This document shows positions 46,801-57,135 of a stretch of DNA of 64,000 nt, one piece after another (the first letter of the stretch is position 1; each line of letters starts with the position of its first letter). The position numbers and the translations under genes are program-made. Location of the stretch: positions 218,010-282,009 of the forward strand of contig CH003412.1 in assembly GCA_000149265.1 (NCBI GenBank). Direction: 5' to 3'. Source of the stretch: Ciona savignyi. Taxonomy: Eukaryota; Chordata; Ascidiacea; Phlebobranchia; Cionidae. The notes under the pieces were generated by a model. That model was not told the origin of the DNA, ran no database searches, and saw nothing but the letters and a program-made list of their open reading frames with translations.

Positions 46801-49800
46801 ATGTCACATATAACATACCGGAGCCGACACCTAATTCAGCTTTTGACATTAAAGTCCACACTCGACCTTTGTCTACTTATAATCATCAACCAAGACGCCA
46901 AGGTACTTTATGTTTGTTTAAAAATCATTATGTTTCTTGACGAAAGTGTTTCCGTAAGAATTGAAGCAAATAAATCAAACAAATTTAGTTTCGTTTTCAA
47001 GAAACTTTTTAATTGTTTTATTTGGCACAACGCACTGTGTCTGAATAAAATGAAGATGATGCTGATTTTCAGTTGAGTTATATCTACTTATTGATCAAAG
47101 AATGGACGACCAGCTATAATACTGTTTTTGTCATTTTAAGGTGAGCACTCGGCAAACAAGCGTTATCAAATGGAAGCTTGTGTAAGATGGGCAAATCACG
47201 GTTCATCCAATATGGCGGTTTTAGAATTTAATCTGTTCACGGGATTTGTACCAGACTTGGAGAGTCTGCAACAGGTGAAAATCTTAATCGTATTAGGCAG
47301 TTGTAGGCTCTATTTCTTCGGGTCTCGGTCCTTCGGCCGATTCGTTTTATGTCACATAAAAATAATTACACTAAATATAAGAAAGGGTGTATTTTTATCC
47401 CCAAGCATGAAGAGCCGCAAGGTTTATTATCAGACGGGTAATGTCTAATTATTGTTGTGTGTTGTGTATAAAACTTTTTTTTATTAATTTTCGTAAAACC
47501 CATTTATCTATTGGGTTCTGTTTTGGTCACGCACGAACCCTGTAACTTATTCAGTCGGACAAACCATCCCTTTTCAGGTCCTTGAAACGAACACTGTTAA
47601 TCTAAAGCGATACGAAGTTTCTGGGAGGAAGATTATTTTCTACTTTGATGAGATCTACAGCACATGTCGAACGTGTGTGCGGTTCGTAGCAATCCGACGA
47701 TTCGAAACAGGAAAGGTCAAGCCACAACCTGTGGTTATATATGATTATTATGAACCAGGTATTTTTGTGTATTTCATATGCGTAGAATAGGATTATCTTC
47801 GGTATTTTGGGGGGATTATAAAACCTGTGGTGCGTAATAAGACGGACGAGAGTCCGATTAACCCGTGCCCTACCCTCCGAATTCTACAGCTATTGCGATG
47901 TGTTGAATGATCGATGAAGATACTGATGCATTTCTTCGACCCATTAAGCCACAAAGTTAAGGCAATGTCATAAGTACCTTGCTCAATTAATCAGTTGACG
48001 AGCTAGTGTTTTGATTCAATTCGGTTATCAAACAATGTTTAGTTAACTCCAAGGGACACGTTGGCCTAGCTACCCACCAAATTTTACCCGTTAAACCACA
48101 TCGGCTGGGCAAGCACATCGGCTGGGCTGTTGGCTTGACTATATACATGTGATATGCTAAACGTCCTCTTCCAAGCGTTCTTTTTCAAAACAAGATTAAC
48201 TTTCCTCAGCATTTCAATCCGAAGTGATGTATTCTCCCAGTGCAACACTGATGGAAAACCTGTGTGAAGAAAATACCCTCAACTGTACAGCAGGCCTCGA
48301 AAAAGAAGGTATTTATGATTTTATTTTTGAATACTTTACATGGTTTAGTTTCTATTTTCGTACAAGGAAGGATAGATATCGCTCGTGAACAAACTCCCAA
48401 AAGTTCTCAGAATACCCGTCGATTTTAACAAAATCAAATAAATTGGATCGAGTATTAACCACCTGTGTTACCAGTTGTTCAGTTTTATTTTGTTACCTGT
48501 TGTTCTAACGCGTAAAGACGTGTAAAGATTTTCTTCTAGTGTCGTCACAAAGTATGCAAAGGCGCTTTAATTCACTTATGTGCTAGTAAACAAAGCTTCT
48601 TTCGAACCTATGATGGACTGCTTACTCGGACCATTTTTATAACAGTCTGTATGTGTATCGATCGCGTTAACCATTTGGACACACTGCCGTACTGCTTTAA
48701 TTCACTTTGTAACTCCATTGATGTCTTCTCTTTCAGAGAGTGCCGACAACTGCCGCAACAATCCTCTGGGCTGTGGCGATATGTACAACGAATGCCACTG
48801 TTCGCACAAATGCAGCTTTAAAGGCCCGCCTGTCTGTGCTTCTAATCATGTGATCTACATGAACCGGTGTAGGATGGAAAGCGCCGCTTGTGAGCTCGGT
48901 TCTACTTTGACGATTGAAGACGACGCCTTTTGCGAAAACGGTTAGTTCTCATTGATGAATTATATCGCCGAAATCGGGGATTTGCGATGCGAACATGTCT
49001 CCATGGATTAATGAATTACAAACGCAATGGGATATTTCTAAATGTACAATATTTTAAACCCGTGGACGCAGGAGAGTTGCTACGTGTTTTACCCAGGGAC
49101 ACAAACCGACCAGTAAGCGGCTTTGTTCTATAGTAAAAAAAACTGTTTACAAAAGTTATTAGAATGTGCTGTGCTGACAGCCTGACAACCGTATTTTAAC
49201 CATAAGTTGTATATGTCAGTTCATTTTTACACTGGAGTTAAGAATTGCACACCGGAACCAACTGAGGTTATGTGTTACCGTTTAAAGTACTTTGTTTTGT
49301 GTGTACAGAAATATTTATGCTTCGGTAAATTTAAAGGATTGCATCTTTCTCTTCTTCAGAAACAGACACTAGTTACGGCGAAGACCTTTATTCTCCCGAA
49401 GGAACAATTCCTATCTGGCCAGAAAATTACGACGACAGCAACGAGTATTTCAACGATTACCCGTCGGTGGGTTTAAAATTTTTAATCGTCGTTTGAGTAG
49501 CGCCTAGTGGCTCATCACGTTATTTTAAATCACGGTAACCCTGCCAAACGAGAACACCTACGGTTAAACATTGTAGTACAGTTAAGACAAGCCACTCGAA
49601 ATACTAAAGAATTTGAAGAGACCCTTGGTCTTACACTCATATCCGACCAAGATTATCTTTGTTAGTGCGTGGCCCTTTAGCCGAAGTGTTGGAATTCCAA
49701 AACCGGTCGGCTGTGTCCATGAGCAAAGCACTTAACCGACATTGCCTGTCCCCAGTGAAATGATAGGTTCTACCAAATTAATTAAACACCCGAATCATCA

Positions 49801-50170
49801 ACAACAAACTGACATGGCTCCTGTAACCCCACGGTAGGCGCGGGGTGATCGGACGATTACCGTATTTTAACGGCCTTTGCGTTTTCCCATTCACGGACAG
49901 TAGTATTAAGTACTAGAGCCAGCAGCCAGTATTTAGTGATTAGGGGAAGTTATCCGACGATGACCCATGTAATAACGTCCCCTATGTTTTGAGAGGTAAT
50001 CTGACGGTGTCCGACCGTTAGGTGACCAACAGTAGCCTACTACTCTCCACAGCTGCACGTCACAAAACAATCGATTTTGTTTATGATTATTGGGACTTAC
50101 AATCAAGTTTCGTTTTTGTTTACAGGAACAAATGGTTGTTCCGTCGCTAAGGCAACCGACAAACTACTGA
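34878..50170 (+). CDS. CPAMD8: CPAMD8: thioester protein with Kazal-like domain
   Basis: Exons 34878-34948, 36155-36332, 36469-36631, 36902-36954, 37037-37054, 37205-37259, 37346-37459, 37972-38168, 38688-38915, 39442-39612, 39813-39941, 40113-40326, 40617-40771, 40843-40992, 41263-41543, 41624-41686, 41761-41986, 42105-42256, 42339-42442, 42657-42798, 43105-43446, 43634-43723, 43890-44066, 44539-44619, 44853-45084, 45376-45628, 45867-46003, 46184-46402, 46797-46902, 47141-47274, 47578-47758, 48210-48308, 48737-48940, 49360-49466, 50126-50170 (5271 nt, 1756 residues). Signal peptide at 1-20; macroglobulin domains with [11 protein letters not shown]; furin-type RQKR at 506-509; a bait-like segment with RSRR (658-661) and KRRR; a FAMeT-like domain at about 955-1069; thioester GCGEQN at 1118-1123; receptor-binding region; Kazal-like Cys-rich domain at about 1643-1700; acidic tail. 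The position matching the C3 catalytic His appears to be Asn (about 1233, IWNKDIQ), as in A2M. It is a secreted or surface protein of the complement/A2M superfamily. Confidence 0.94.
34949..36154. other. CPAMD8 intron 1
   Basis: A 1.2-kb intron separating the signal-peptide exon from the rest. No SINE and no exon recognised. The last 300 bp are noticeably more GC-rich than the rest and precede exon 2 with a weak polypyrimidine tract. Confidence 0.45.
37506..37640. repeat. Four-unit tandem repeat in CPAMD8 intron 7
   Basis: Four units of about 34 bp, the last three sharing 'attgtcacaaatattgcc' or 'atttgtcacaaatattgcc'. The first unit is more diverged (ttgtaacaaaatattttcc). It begins about 45 bp after the exon 7 donor. 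Confidence 0.75.
38283..38365 (-). repeat. tRNA-Ser-like repeat, family 2, in CPAMD8 intron 8
   Basis: Read on the reverse strand, it starts 'ggacggtcgtgtggccaaat' and reaches a B-box-like 'catcatggttttgaaac' with the same spacing as the copy at 28506. It is more decayed than that copy. Confidence 0.5.
44682..44699 (+). repeat. Homopolymer of 18 C
   Basis: An uninterrupted run of 18 cytosines in CPAMD8 intron 24. The length is likely to vary between individuals and is error-prone in sequencing. Confidence 0.9.
46425..46690 (-). repeat. SINE family 1 in CPAMD8 intron 28
   Basis: Reverse copy, diverged: 'ggataggatatttatgttgt', 'tgggaaagcacagcagagtt' and 'gacacagtcgactagctata' followed by the head region. 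The middle is altered. Confidence 0.6.
47785..48030 (-). repeat. SINE family 1 in CPAMD8 intron 31
   Basis: Diverged reverse copy: 'taacccgtgccctaccctcc', 'agctattgcgatgtgttg' and 'ttaaggcaatgtcataagta' with 'agtaccttgctcaattaatc'. A 17-bp duplication, 'cacatcggctgggcaag' / 'cacatcggctgggctgt', follows at about 48098-48130. Confidence 0.55.
48600..48700 (-). repeat. tRNA-Ser-like repeat, family 2, in CPAMD8 intron 32
   Basis: Reverse-strand reading gives 'cggcagtgtgtccaaatggt' then 'taacgcgatc', and about 60 bp later 'catcataggttcgaaag'. Box order and distance match the copy at 28506. It ends about 35 bp before exon 33, the Kazal-domain exon. Confidence 0.6.
49670..49905 (+). repeat. SINE family 1 in CPAMD8 last intron
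   Basis: Good copy: a head with 'ccctttagccgaagtgttgg', then 'gtcggctgtgtccatgagc', 'ggcacttaaccgacattgcc'-type block, 'ggctcctgtaaccccacggt' and 'cgttttcccattcacgga'. A reverse fragment of the same family lies just upstream at about 49015-49115. Confidence 0.7.
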
Positions 50171-50366
50171 TTCTCTCCTGTGAAGTATCCTCCTTTTCTA
50201 TTTAAAACTTTATTGAAGAACTTGGTAATCGCGCAATAACTTTTAAGTGCACTTTATACACAATTGCACCGATTGCACAGTGAAGACGCCACAACAATAC
50301 GTCATAATGGACTTACGTCATAAAAACCGTTTGAGGTGGCGTGGTCATACGAACAAAGCACCCCTA

Positions 50367-50372
50367 TTTATT
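50367..50372 (-). terminator. Polyadenylation signal of DIXDC1
   Basis: TTTATT on the + strand, i.e. AATAAA on the DIXDC1 strand, 43 bp past its stop codon. The CPAMD8 signal on the opposite strand lies only 16 bp away. Confidence 0.6.
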
Positions 50373-50387
50373 CAGACCCGTATAAAA

Positions 50388-50393
50388 AATAAA
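50388..50393 (+). terminator. Polyadenylation signal of CPAMD8 (candidate)
   Basis: AATAAA about 220 bp after the CPAMD8 stop, immediately before the DIXDC1 stop codon on the other strand. If used, the two 3' UTRs overlap. Confidence 0.45.
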
Positions 50394-50414
50394 ATAATAA
50401 AAACAATGACGTCA

Positions 50415-53400
50415 TCAAACGCGCAACACCTCCTCGACCCACGCGACAATCTTCCCCTCCCAGCCGGGAATTACGTCATCGTTATGGAAGACCTGGGTGA
50501 ACGAGAGTGTAAAGTACAACAGACCACGTATATGACGTCACGACCACGTTTATGACGTCATGGGAACCTACCTCTTCTTTCACAGTTCCGAGTTCTGGAT
50601 CTAGAGCCTTGAATATAAAGCGGAAATTGCCTTCCTTCCTTATGGCCGCCTTAAACTCGCCCAACGTTATGTCACCGACCCTGTGTGTGATAAAAAAAGG
50701 TTTAACTAACTTTCCCTTATCACATTCGAGATTCCGCAAGGCTCACCGTTTCGGGATCGACGTCATACAGGGGGTCATGTCCCGGTCGGTAAAGTACAGG
50801 ACTCGAGTCATCTGGTTGTCCATTGTTTTCCCTGTAATATACATTATCACTTGTAAGTTTGCGAAGCTTGTGATTTTTTTCTGCGCGTGTTGACGATTTG
50901 CGTGTAAAATACTTTCGAAACAATATTTAAAACAACTCCATACAACAAGCGTGTTTTTATTGTCTGTGAAATAAATTGGTATAAATACTGCGGGATAGTA
51001 GGACCTTCTGGCCACAGTTTCGCAATATAAATTGACCAGTAATTACTACAGGATCGCTTGGAGCGCTTGGATCGATACTTCGTAATTACAAAAGTCGGGA
51101 AAACTAAAAAAAGAACTTCTAACGAAAACGAAAAGGGGGTTAAGATTAGTGTTTGGGACAGGGTTAGAATTAAAGGATTGACAAGCACTGAACAAAACTC
51201 ACTTCGACGGGACGGGTGGTTCCTTGATAAAGGCGACCGTCGTGCGAGCTTATCTCCTGCCCTCGATAATATCGGCGAACGTGGGGTCGGTGAAATGGGG
51301 CTCATAACCTTCGGCGTGGGGGCAGGGGATCTCCCTAGTATTGGAGAAGCAAGCGGCTTCCCAATAGGGCTACTACTGTAATAGGATTTGGGAGTGAAGT
51401 GAATGAAGATAGTGTATGCTTGTGGGCATATAACAAAAGGCACAACGTCCAATAAGTGTTTTGCTTAAGGACATAAAAGACAATCTAGCGGTTGGTTTTT
51501 GTCCCATGGAAGTCGACAACTCTGCCATAGAAATTGCAGTTAATAATGAAATATTTAACCCTTAAATGGCATTATCTTATTATAGAAGATTGATAAAACA
51601 GTTTACAGCACAGGCGGGAACCGGGAATAAATTATTTAAATTTAACGTGGGCATTAGTATTGTATAATGCCCATATGCTTTTGTTGTTCTAATGTCATGG
51701 TTCACCACGCTACTGTAGAGTAGAAAAATGTTATATAAACACAATACCTGATAATACTTTTATCATAAAACACGCTGTCGTTTGTACTTGGGCCGTTGTA
51801 CTGCTGCTGAAAAAGGATTGTTGTTGAGATAAATAACAAACGGATCACACGGGTACAAGGTACTTACAGCATCTTGACGAGCCAGGAGAAGTTCTTTTTC
51901 TTTCTTGCGCAACTCTCTTGAGTGGTTGATCTGTGGCGTGTTATTTCATCGTTAAAATGGCGACGGCGGTGAACAGTCAATTTACATACCTTGTTCTGTA
52001 TGGCCTCGTTCTCCATACGTTCCAAGGCACGTTCTTGCTCGCGACATTTCGTTTTGAGGTGATCTCGGTTATGTTGTGTTTCTGAGAGTTCAGCCACGAG
52101 TTCTGCCTGGGATGGTTGGATGTAGGTGAGATGCTTAACACATTAAACGCATGAAATCAAGTGTTTATGGTAAACCAGTAGTCTTTATTACACCACATTA
52201 ATTTTACATTTATAGGATACAATATTTATGTTTATAACTGTGAATGGGAAAACCAAGGGGGTTAATACATGGGCAATCATTAGATTATCTGCACCCACCA
52301 TTGGGTAGCTAGCTTGCGACAATACTAGCTAACAACCAGTTTCAAACCACAATCCATCGACTGAAATGCTGCTTTCTTTTACCTGATTTAATTAAAACGA
52401 ATGCAACTGATTAAAATGCTGAAGTAAACCGACTGAGTGGTGACCAAAAATCAGTAACTACCACCCCACAGAAAAAATCTATATTTCTGTTAAAAGTTTA
52501 CCAACAATCCACATATTTACCTTTTCCGACTGCAATTTATCCCTGGTAAGGTTGCTGTGCAGTATTTGTTGTCGAAGCGTCGCTAATTCATCCTCCTGCT
52601 GATGAAACCTCTGCTGCAGAGCTGATTTCTCGGACAAAATTTTACGGTTTTCTTGTCTGGCAGTTTGAATTTCCTCCTAAAAATTAAAATAAGGAGTTTA
52701 AAATAATGCAAACACTTAAAAAGGAGCTCGAATTTTTGTAAAATATAAGTGGGACACACACAGATAATCGTCAGAATGCCTTATGCCCACAGTCTGGTTA
52801 CCAGGAGTTGTTATAGTAATTTCTTGGGTAAAATACACTAAAATATCAACTCATAAATGAGTAAAATTAACACATTATTGCTTATTGGTATATATATCAT
52901 AGAATTACTAAATTTTAACCCTGGAACAATTTTAATTTTTTACCTGACAGGGTTGATAAATGTGGAACAATTTCAAGTTAAGAATTCTCACCTCCAACTT
53001 GATATTCTCGGCAAAAGATTGATCGAGTCGCGCTTGGATGATCACATTCTCCTCTTCTGCATTCTGGCCCTCTAGTGGCTGCCCGGGCAGCTCTTCCAGG
53101 AGCTAATACAACGAACATTGATAAATCGCAACATATACCAACAACTACAACATGTGTCTCTGTCAAGTTTGGTATCAGATTTGTTTAGTGCCTCACACTG
53201 TTTTTTGATATCCTTAAACTATTTTGATTCGCGGAACAAACTAATACCAGGCTTTATTATTTTAAGATTAACAAACACAAGGGTAACAAACTACAGATTA
53301 GTTTTTTTTATTTGAAACCAGATAACTTATTTTAATTTAACTCTTTCCGTCCCAACTCGCCATATATCGCGAGTTGGTGGGAAAACATGGTATCCCGCCT

Positions 53401-56400
53401 GTACATAAATGGGTGCAAATCTAAAAAACGATTTCTCCGCAATGCGTAATGGTAGAGACCTCAGCTATGGCTCATTTGATCAAGGAAACCCTATATTTTA
53501 TTCTCTGTAATTTTCGTAGAGAAATATTAAAAATGCGCGGAGTGATAGCCTTTCTTTTTCAAGGCTTCGCCTCTTATTTCTATCGATTTTACACGAATTT
53601 ACAAGTGACTAACTCAGCCAATAGGAGTCGCGTTAACTTGCGAAGAAGTATTTTTTGTCAAGCAAGTCTTTCTTTACATTCTCTGTGAATTTCGTGCCGT
53701 TGAGAAAAAAAGGAGAGCGTTGGTGACGTTTTCGCAGCAAGCGTTTATGCTTCGTGTTCACCAAAGCATGAATCCAGCTGGGCCTGCTGAGCGCACGATA
53801 AAGAAAAAGGCGGCGAGACTAGCTAGTTCGGTGTGCCCTGCTTTGAAGAATATTGGATATAGTATTTGTGTTTGTTTGCTTTTGTATGCCCTTTTTACAC
53901 TTCCTTCACTGTTCTTATTTATACTTTTTACTATTTTAGTTCTACAAAACTAAAAACTTCAATGCGTTTTGGTTCAATTTTTCATAATATAGTTAGAATA
54001 AAGGAAAATTTCAATTAGGAATAGTAAAAAAACTACTGAAGATACAAATACAGTTCAAATTTTCCTGAGTACAAAAACTATTAGACAATCTACATTCCAA
54101 TTTTCATATCATTTGGGCATACCAATAATTAGTGAGTATTTCGTTTGTCAGTGCACCTCAAAATTTCAAAGTCGAGCAGAATTTTCTTTACATAAAAAGT
54201 GGTGTTCACTAAAGTTTACATAATATATTCTTTATTGGAGGTAGATTCTAGGTGTGCGGTTTGTTTAAAAGAGGGATAAATTATCTTTCCAACCATACTA
54301 AATATTAAATCATAGCATAAATTTGAGAAAAACTGTGCTAATTTAAAAATGACCAAAAATTGTAAAAACACTGCGGGACAGCATGTTTAAATTAATGCAT
54401 TTGGCCGGGAGTGAAAGAGTTAAATAAATTAACATAACATAAAAAACACAATGACTTTTTAATTTGATCATCGCGAAAGTAGTAGGCTAACTTTGGATAA
54501 TTCAAGTAGAATTATCAAATCTTCTACCATTATTCTAAAATAGACTATAGTATTTTTGACTCTAGAATTTCTAATACCATTCTGGTATGCTTATTTTCGA
54601 ATTTTTTACATCAACATAATTGAATTATCACGAAACTAGTAACAGCGGTCAAATGTTAACATGGTACATGAACTTACCACTTTCTGTAAAGCTTCAGTAA
54701 TATCCCTGATTGTTGCAAGTTCTTTTTCTACATCAGCCTGTACAGCTGTAATATATATGATCTATAAATTTTAGTACTACTTCATACTGTAATCAAATTA
54801 GGTAAATAAAAAAACATTAATATAACCTCTTTAACAGGAGACATTCAATGCTTTTTTTGGTAAGCTGCCAAGTTTAAAGCAGTTTTTATTTATGTCCTAA
54901 CTTAATGCGGTATTTAATTAGTAAAAACAACAACAATACAGTTAAGCAATTCCTGATTAACCAAACTAAACTTGTCTTAAATAGATTATATTTTAATTTA
55001 ATAATAAAAACATAAACAATATTTCTTACAAGACTCGATTTCAAAACTCCTGGTGATCTCTTTCGCCCTGCTGTCTCTCCACCTTGTAAAATACGACAAA
55101 ACAATAAAAGAAAAGTTCATTTCCACGAATAAACCAACCAATACACAACAGAAGCCTTTACAGAAAGGATTAGATTAGCTGTATGAAAATCCCAAGGTGC
55201 TAATTGATTTAATCCCTCACTGACCTTTGCTTAATCCTGGCAGCGGCATCAGCCTGTTGACGAGGGCTTTCCACCTTTCTGCCTCCAATACTGGCCGGCT
55301 TAAAGTGGGCAGCAAGCGCAAGAATGAGCTGCATCATTGTTTTCACATTTCCGTTCACAATTTCTGGTGGTGCAAGTTCAAGTTAAAAACAACTATTGAA
55401 CAACCTAACCAACAGGTTTGATTTACAGTCTAACTTTAAATCACTGCCAAGCAATGCAGAATGAAAATATTCCAATAAAGTTGCCATCAATTTTGGTAGT
55501 TGCAATCAAACCGAGTTGGCACTCGGCAATTCTACAACACATACATACATGGTGTTTGACACACACATTTGATAACATTAATATTAATATTAAACATTTT
55601 ATATTTATTAGCTGGTGGTTTACCTTAACTTTATCTTATTTATTATTAGGTTTTTCATATTAACACTTTTCCATTTTTCATTATTAAAGTTATTAACAAA
55701 AGTGTTCTGTGTTATAAATACTGCTATCAATGGATAAACATATAGTTTTGCCAGATGTAAAATTGAGAAAACTTGTATCATTACAATAAATATCAATGCA
55801 TGTTGGTTTAATAGTGGTAATATAGTTGTAATTGAGAAAATTAGCATAATTGTAAATCACATTTAGAGGTACAATTTATTTGACCAGTATAATTTTCAAC
55901 TTTAGGGTTTTAACTTTGTGCCTTTCTGCAGTAATTAAAAAAGAATGTAAAAGAAGTTGTGACATGCACAATCCATATACTGATTCCTTCCCACATTTTA
56001 TGTTACCCGAAAAATACTTCAGCATAAATAGTATGACTGGTTCGATCCTTAAACCCATTTATGTAACACATGTGGGCACATAACATGTGGTATATCAATT
56101 AAATAATATGGAATACAACAAACTAAGGGAACAACACTGCAAAATTAATTACCATCAATTGTGACATGGTGTAGTTTAATTCCACTGTTCTTCATGAACT
56201 TAAGAACTTTTGAAATATTTTCTCTCTTTTCAATGGTGTTTGTTGGAGCTATTCCACCCAAATTTTGGCCAGCTATATATCGACAAACATTACATTAAGA
56301 TCAACCTTTAATCTTAGTTATAGGACAGCCACATAAAAGTAAAAAATAACATAAGATACATATTTTACTCAGAATTTTTGAAGGTATATTTTTACTTTCA

Positions 56401-57135
56401 AAGCTAATCTGGAATACTTTAATAAGGAAAACCTTTTTTTGACTTAAAAGTATTAAAGTTTAAAGAACATGTAAACTCATTATAAAATAACTGAAGTACA
56501 AGCATGTATGGTAATCTAGTGATATAGCAAGGCAGCCAAAGAGTTGGACTTTTGAAACTGGTCAATGGTCGGATATGTCCTTGAAAAGGGCATTTAATGG
56601 ACATTGCTTGAATTCACTGGATTAATGGATTTTTAATTCTACAAGAGCTCCATTATCCGGAAAGTTGGTACAAAATAATCTGGCAAAACCTTTGTGATTA
56701 CTGTAGACAGTTTTGAATTCAAGGGGATAATACATAAAAAGGGTAACACTAAAAGGGGGGAAAAGGAGGGAAACCGCTTACCAAAACTATGGAAACTAAT
56801 TCTAAACCTGCCCTACACACTAATCTGCAACCCCACAACTAACCCTAACACCAACCCCATGTTTAAAACTAACTCGAATGCCCTTATTTTAATTTTAGCG
56901 TGCAGTTTCCCTCCTTCGCCATTTCCCTCATTATAGTGTTGCCCAATAAAATAGTATCCTACATTAAAAAGATTTACTTACAAACTATTTCCACAACTGA
57001 AATCAAGGCAGTTCCATCCCGTAAATCTTCACCAAGATTTACTATTTTCTGGGAACGTTTCTTTAACTGACTGTTTATCCAGGCTGTGTATGCCTGCACT
57101 TGCTCCTGTGTGACACATTTCGCTGTAATACTCAT
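50415..57135 (-). CDS. DIXDC1: DIXDC1 (CH, coiled-coil and DIX domain protein)
   Basis: Fourteen exons, 5' to 3' on the reverse strand: 57135-56982, 56272-56153, 55363-55225, 55082-55030, 54745-54678, 53102-52992, 52676-52521, 52106-51990, 51930-51868, 51806-51748, 51375-51203, 50831-50747, 50680-50572, 50492-50415. They total 1485 nt, 494 residues. The calponin-homology domain is at about 8-140 ([44 protein letters not shown]). A coiled coil runs about 165-345 ([14 protein letters not shown]). A Ser/Pro-rich linker at about 347-404 has many SP/TP sites. The DIX domain is at about 410-494 ([47 protein letters not shown]). DIX domains polymerise head to tail with Dishevelled and Axin in Wnt signalling. 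The protein is shorter than human DIXDC1 (about 680). The start ATG follows an acceptor-like cacataccag, so a 5' UTR exon probably exists upstream. Intron 5 contains a piggyBac-like element. Confidence 0.93.
52205..52385 (-). repeat. SINE family 1 in DIXDC1 intron 7
   Basis: Located between the exons at 52106 and 52521. Contains 'ggatacaatatttatgttta', 'tgggaaaaccaagggggtta' and 'agctaacaaccagtttcaaa'. The middle is deleted: 'cgacaatactagctaac' joins two normally distant blocks. Confidence 0.65.
53341..54419. mobile_element. piggyBac-like element in DIXDC1 intron 5
   Basis: A 1079-bp insertion flanked by TTAA on both sides (53337-53340 and 54420-54423). Its ends form imperfect inverted repeats: ctctttccgtccc at the left and gggagtgaaagag at the right. 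A perfect-arm hairpin, 'aactcgc…gcgagtt', lies just inside the left end (53354-53375). TTAA target duplication with short terminal repeats is the signature of the piggyBac superfamily. No transposase with the catalytic aspartates is apparent in the interior, so it looks non-autonomous. It explains why intron 5 is 1.6 kb long. Confidence 0.78.
56545..56640 (+). repeat. SINE family 1, 5' fragment in DIXDC1 intron 1
   Basis: Shows 'ggtcaatggtcggatatgtc', 'catttaatggacattgcttg' and 'aattcactggattaatgg' in family order. The 3' part is absent. Confidence 0.55.

Noticed and set aside
50847..51452. Long reverse-strand open frame of 201 codons
   Set aside because: Only 51375-51203 is coding (the Ser/Pro-rich exon of DIXDC1). 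The rest runs through introns past clear splice sites and has no family resemblance.
53720..53953. Open frame inside the TTAA-flanked element as a possible transposase
   Set aside because: Only 77 codons, ending in a hydrophobic tail, with no catalytic Asp pattern or Cys-rich end typical of piggyBac.
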